Assembly (NCBI GenBank): GCA_016794445.1
Contig: JAEUKC010000005.1
Location: forward strand, 1 to 8,095
DNA from: JADJMO01 sp016794445
GTDB lineage: Bacteria; Myxococcota_A; Polyangia; Polyangiales; JADJMO01
Direction: 5' to 3'
Length of the DNA stretch: 8,095 nt
The notes under the pieces were generated by a model. The model was not told where the DNA came from, made no database searches, and saw only the letters and a list, made by a program, of their open reading frames with translations. Positions 4,840 to 8,095 of this stretch are shown piece after piece. The translations under genes and the position numbers were made by a program. The first letter of the stretch is position 1, and each line of letters begins with the position of its first letter.

Positions 4840-7065
4840 TCACGGTGGAGGGAAGCGCGCGGGCCACACCGGGACCGGCGCGCCCGCCAGCACCGCGTAG
4901 TGGACGAGGTTGGCCATGACCCGGACGACGTAGAGTCGAGTCTCGAGGAACGGGATGCGCTCCACGAACACGTCCGCGTCGAGCGAGCCCGCCTCGGAGA
5001 GCCAGCGCTTGGTGGCCCCTGCCCCGGCGTTGTAGGCCGCGATCACGAGGGCCGTCGCCGCCTCGCGCTTGACGGGATCGGTGCCGGCGAGCTCGCGGTA
5101 CAGATCGCCGAGGTGGTGGGCCGAGAGCTCGAGCTGGAGGAACGGCGCCTTGAGGCCAGCGATGTCGTCGGGGTCGAGCGTCCGCCCGAGGCGCGCGGCG
5201 GTGGTGGCCGCGGTCGACGGCAGCATCTGGGCGATGCCGACCGCCCCGGCGGGTGACACGACGTCGATCGCGAAGCCGCTCTCCTGCCGGAGGATCGCGT
5301 GCACGAGGCCGCGCGGGAGCTTCTCCTTGGCCTCGAGCGCCGCGACGAGGTCGTCCCACGGGGTCGGGTTGGCGCAGCGGGAGAGCGGGTCGGCCTCCCC
5401 CATGCCGAGCTTGTACGCGAGCGACCCGTCGTCGAGCGCGTCGGCCGCGGCGCAGCGCTCCTTGCCGGAGAACGTGAGGTGGGGCCACAGGTCGCGGCGC
5501 ACGCCCGCGGTGGCCAGCAGATCGAACGGCGCCGGCAGCGTCGGCAGCCCGCCCTTGGGGATGGGTCCCGTGGCCCAAGTGCCTGGCGTGTCGCCGAGCT
5601 TGGTTCGGCGCGCGCGACCGACGAGGTCGAGGAACGAATAAGGGTGCGCGCTGCCGAGCGCCGCGTAGGCCTTGCGCGCGCCCTCGGTGTCGCCGGCCGT
5701 CTCCGCGGCGACGGCCGCGAGGTGGACGAAGCGCGCCTTCGCGAACGCCTCGTGGGTGTCGGCCTCGAGCGCGGAGAACGCCTTGCGCGCCTCGGCCGCC
5801 TTGCCCGACGCGAGCAGCCCGATCGCGCGCGCGCGCTTGGCCTCGCGCACGTTGGACTCCTGCTTCGGGGCCTTGGCCCATGGCCCCGCGAGGTAGCGCT
5901 CCAGCGCCGGCAACGCGTCGGCCCAGCTCCCGTGCAGGTAGCGCAGCTGCGCGGCGAGCCACGCGGCCTCGGCGCCATACCCGCTCGAGTGCTTCTTGGC
6001 GAGCGCGTCGTAGAGCTTGATCGCCGTCGGGTCGTCGCCGGCCCGGCTCTTCGCGCGCGCCGCGTGGAAGGCGTCGTCGATGGCGTCGTCGTCGTTGCCC
6101 CCCAGCGCGGAGGCCGCGGTGAGCGCCTCGGCGGCCTTGGTGTAGGCCTTCGCGCGGTAGAGCACCTTGCCCTTCGCCCGCGCGAGCGCGCGCGTCGTCG
6201 GTGCGTCGGGGGCGGCGCCCGCGGCCGCGACGGCGGCGACCGCATCGTCGGCGCGGCCGGCGCTGGCGAGCGCGTCGGCACGACGCAGGAGTTCCTTGGC
6301 CGACAGCGGCGCCGGGGGCTTCTCCCCGAGCTTGTCGAACGTGACCGGCAGGTCGAGGTAGAGCGTGCGCAGATCGCCGTCGATCGCGGCGTCGATGGCC
6401 TTGCTGGTCGGGGACTTGCGCAGGAGCGCGAGGTGCCACGTGACGAGCTTGCCGCGGTCGAGGCCGGCCGCGTGGGCGCGCGCGATGGCCTCGTCGAGCG
6501 CCGCGCGGGCCCCGGCGAGATCGCCCGTGGCCTCGAGCGCCTTCGCCCGCGTTCGCGCGGCGAGGGCCCCCTTGCGCCCGAGGAGACCGGCGTCGCCGGG
6601 CGCGGCCAGGGCTTCCTTCCAGCGCTCCGCGCACACCCAGGCGTCGACCTCGAGCCGCGCGAGCAGCTCGGGCATCGGCTTCGGGCTCGCCTCCGGGAGC
6701 AGCCGCGCCGCAGCGATCTCGGTCAGCGCTCGTTCGCCCTCCTCTCTGGAGCACAGCCCGACCGCCACCCGCGCGCGGGCGACGCGGTGGCCGAACGCCT
6801 TGCGCGCGCCCTCCGGCAGCTTGTCGAGCGCCGGAGCCGCGAGGGCCCATGCCTCGGCGCCGACGAGCGTGGCGGCGGGCAACGCCGCGAGGGGATCCAC
6901 CGCGGGCGCGGCGGCGATGGCAGCATCGACAGCATCCGGAGCGTCGGCGTCTGCGTCGGACGCGGCGTCCACCGACACCGCGGTCGTCGTGACCGGCGGC
7001 GTGGGCAGCGGCGGCTGCCTGCGGCAACCCACCAACGCGACGAGGAAGAACAGGTGGGCGCGCAC
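4840..7065 (-). CDS. Lytic murein transglycosylase lipoprotein (Slt family) with long helical-repeat region
   Basis: 741-residue envelope lipoprotein predicted to cleave the MurNAc-GlcNAc bond of peptidoglycan, leaving 1,6-anhydro ends. The chosen GTG has GGAG 4 bases upstream and gives a short lipoprotein signal with lipobox LVGC (11-14). Residue +2 is Arg, so outer-membrane sorting is expected if Lol rules apply. A proline/alanine/aspartate-rich linker (about 15-58) precedes a long alanine-rich helical region (about 60-540) with TPR-like repeats, resembling the superhelical ring domain of Slt70. The SLT domain lies at about 580-720, with catalytic Glu595 in ILRQESGF, then SPAGAVGIAQMLPSTA (604-619), AYNAGAG (677-683) and FVERIPFLETRLYV (700-713). 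The order and total length fit Slt/MltE-type soluble transglycosylases plus a lipid anchor. It begins 35 bases after the der stop, so shared transcription is likely. The family is secure; the exact Slt subtype is not. Confidence 0.92.
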   Translation of the reverse strand: MRAHLFFLVALVGCRRQPPLPTPPVTTTAVSVDAASDADADAPDAVDAAIAAAPAVDPLAALPAATLVGAEAWALAAPALDKLPEGARKAFGHRVARARVAVGLCSREEGERALTEIAAARLLPEASPKPMPELLARLEVDAWVCAERWKEALAAPGDAGLLGRKGALAARTRAKALEATGDLAGARAALDEAIARAHAAGLDRGKLVTWHLALLRKSPTSKAIDAAIDGDLRTLYLDLPVTFDKLGEKPPAPLSAKELLRRADALASAGRADDAVAAVAAAGAAPDAPTTRALARAKGKVLYRAKAYTKAAEALTAASALGGNDDDAIDDAFHAARAKSRAGDDPTAIKLYDALAKKHSSGYGAEAAWLAAQLRYLHGSWADALPALERYLAGPWAKAPKQESNVREAKRARAIGLLASGKAAEARKAFSALEADTHEAFAKARFVHLAAVAAETAGDTEGARKAYAALGSAHPYSFLDLVGRARRTKLGDTPGTWATGPIPKGGLPTLPAPFDLLATAGVRRDLWPHLTFSGKERCAAADALDDGSLAYKLGMGEADPLSRCANPTPWDDLVAALEAKEKLPRGLVHAILRQESGFAIDVVSPAGAVGIAQMLPSTAATTAARLGRTLDPDDIAGLKAPFLQLELSAHHLGDLYRELAGTDPVKREAATALVIAAYNAGAGATKRWLSEAGSLDADVFVERIPFLETRLYVVRVMANLVHYAVLAGAPVPVWPARFPPP

Positions 7066-7069
7066 GGTA

Positions 7070-7073
7070 CTCC
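7070..7073 (-). promoter_or_regulatory. Short ribosome binding site of the lytic transglycosylase gene
   Basis: Minus-strand GGAG, only 4 bases before the GTG at 7065. The spacing is shorter than ideal, but no other in-frame start between the der stop and the lipobox keeps a signal peptide. Confidence 0.5.
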
Positions 7074-7100
7074 GGAGGGGAACGATCGGCGGGGGTCGGG

Positions 7101-8095
7101 CTAGTCCGTCGTGTCTTCGCCGTCGCCGCGGCGACGCTTCTTGCGGTAGCGGATGCGGATCGGCACGCCCTCGAACCCGAACCGCTTGCGGATCTGGTTC
7201 TGGATGTAGCGCTGGTAGCTGAAGTGCACGTTCTCGGGCTCGTTGGTGACGATGATGAACGTGGGCGGGCGCGTCTCCGCCTGGGTGACGAAGTAGAGCC
7301 GCACCGCGCGGCCGCCGCTGGTGGGCGGTGGGTGGGTCGCGAGCACCTCCTCGAAGAAGCGGTTCATCTCGCCCGTGCCCACACGCTTGACCCAGTCCTC
7401 GCGGACCTTGGCGACCGTGTCGACGAGCGCGCCGACCCCTCGCCCCGTCTTGGCCGAGATGCGCACGATCGGCGCCCACGGCGTGAACGAGATCTTGTCG
7501 AGGGCCTGCTCCTCGGCCTTCTTGAGAGCCTTGCCGTCGAGCAGATCGGACTTGTTGAGCGCGATGACCACGCCGCGCCCGCGCTCGACCGCGAGGCCGA
7601 GGATCTTGGCGTCCTGCTCGGCCACGCCCTCGGCGGCGTCGCACATGAGCACGACGATCTCGGCGCGCTCGATGGCGCGGATCGCGCGGAGCACGCTGAT
7701 GCTCTCGATGGTCTCGTGGACCTTGGCCTTCTTGCGGATGCCTGCGGTGTCGAGCACCACGAGCGGCTGCTGCACGGTGCCGCCCTCGGTCTTGCGGGCG
7801 AAGTGCACGAGCGCGTCGACCGTGTCGCGGGTGGTGCCCGGGCGGTCGTCGACGAGCGAGCGCTCCTTGCCGACGAGCCGGTTCAGGAGCGAGCTCTTGC
7901 CGGCGTTCGGGCGCCCGATGAGCGCGATGCGCGGCACGTCGACCAGATCGGCGAAGCTGTCCTCGGCGTCGGGGTCGGCCTTCGGCAGCTTGTCGACGAT
8001 CGACTCCTCGAGCTCGGCGAACCCGCGTCCGTGCAGCGCCGAGACGGGGATGATCTCCTTGATGCCGAGGCGGTAGGCGTCGAAGGCGAGCGCGT
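7101..8095 (-). CDS. der: Ribosome-assembly GTPase Der (EngA), 5' end cut by window edge
   Basis: Essential tandem-GTPase that helps mature the 50S ribosomal subunit. 330 C-terminal-side residues are visible and the frame runs off the window. Der is usually 440-500 residues, so the start and most of the first G domain lie outside. The first 52 visible residues are the end of G domain 1, including its G5 motif (PVSALHGRG), and an acidic linker. The second G domain has G1 GRPNAGKSS (Ala where Val is usual), G3 DTAGIRKK, G4 NKSD and G5 SAKTG, all intact. The C-terminal KH-like domain follows (VRLYFVTQ, PPTFIIVTNEP, YQRYIQNQIRKRFGFEGVPIRI), ending in a basic KKRRR tail. The GTG at 7937 opens the second domain and is an internal codon, not the start: the frame is continuous upstream and clearly encodes Der. 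The lytic transglycosylase gene follows 35 bases downstream. Confidence 0.96.
   Translation of the reverse strand, partial: ALAFDAYRLGIKEIIPVSALHGRGFAELEESIVDKLPKADPDAEDSFADLVDVPRIALIGRPNAGKSSLLNRLVGKERSLVDDRPGTTRDTVDALVHFARKTEGGTVQQPLVVLDTAGIRKKAKVHETIESISVLRAIRAIERAEIVVLMCDAAEGVAEQDAKILGLAVERGRGVVIALNKSDLLDGKALKKAEEQALDKISFTPWAPIVRISAKTGRGVGALVDTVAKVREDWVKRVGTGEMNRFFEEVLATHPPPTSGGRAVRLYFVTQAETRPPTFIIVTNEPENVHFSYQRYIQNQIRKRFGFEGVPIRIRYRKKRRRGDGEDTTD

Noticed and set aside
5299..7104. 601-codon open frame on the plus strand opposite the lytic transglycosylase
   Set aside because: Long antisense frames are expected in such GC-rich DNA. The composition (Arg, Gly, Glu, Val) shows no motifs, and the opposite strand carries an intact SLT domain and lipobox.
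7101..7937. A separate 278-residue single-domain GTPase starting at the GTG at 7937
   Set aside because: The frame continues without a stop to the window edge and encodes the end of the first G domain and the linker of Der, so this is an internal codon.

Overview
The window comes from a GC-rich, densely coded bacterial chromosome. All six supported genes lie on the minus strand, so gene order in the direction of transcription runs from base 8095 down to base 1. Five of the genes have a visible start: four use GTG and one uses ATG. The GC content, GTG starts, alanine/proline/aspartate-rich lipoprotein linker and gene families fit a myxobacterium (Myxococcota, perhaps Polyangiales). That assignment is inferred from style and gene families; there is no marker rRNA in the window.

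Layout in transcription order: (1) der, the double-domain ribosome-assembly GTPase, cut at its 5' end by the window edge (8095 to 7101). (2) A 741-residue lipoprotein with a C-terminal lytic transglycosylase (SLT) domain (7065 to 4840), 35 bases after der and probably cotranscribed with it. (3) A 186-base gap holding a plausible Rho-independent terminator for the der-slt unit and a tandem 10-base repeat. (4) An inositol-3-phosphate synthase (4653 to 3337) with a strong Shine-Dalgarno. (5) A 198-residue secreted, probably beta-barrel protein of unknown function (3331 to 2735), starting 5 bases after the synthase stop. (6) A divergent class II (MOFRL-type) glycerate kinase-like protein (2735 to 1572), whose GTG overlaps the previous stop by one base (TAGTG). 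(7) An 83-base leader with an inverted repeat, a strong Shine-Dalgarno and a 10-base palindrome. (8) glmS, glucosamine-6-phosphate synthase (1488 down to 1), cut at its 3' end by the window edge.

The window reads as two transcription units: der-slt, then ino1-barrel protein-glycerate kinase-like-glmS (glmS may also have its own promoter). GlmS makes the amino-sugar precursor of peptidoglycan and LPS, and the lytic transglycosylase turns peptidoglycan over. The inositol synthase uses glucose 6-phosphate to make the inositol headgroup or solute precursor, and GlmS uses fructose 6-phosphate. The shared theme is the cell envelope and hexose phosphates. No mobile element, CRISPR array, RNA gene or obvious new defence system was found. 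The parts most worth a second look are the tight inositol synthase / barrel protein / degenerate glycerate kinase cassette and the repeats in the two leaders. No stretch over 300 bases lacks a gene.
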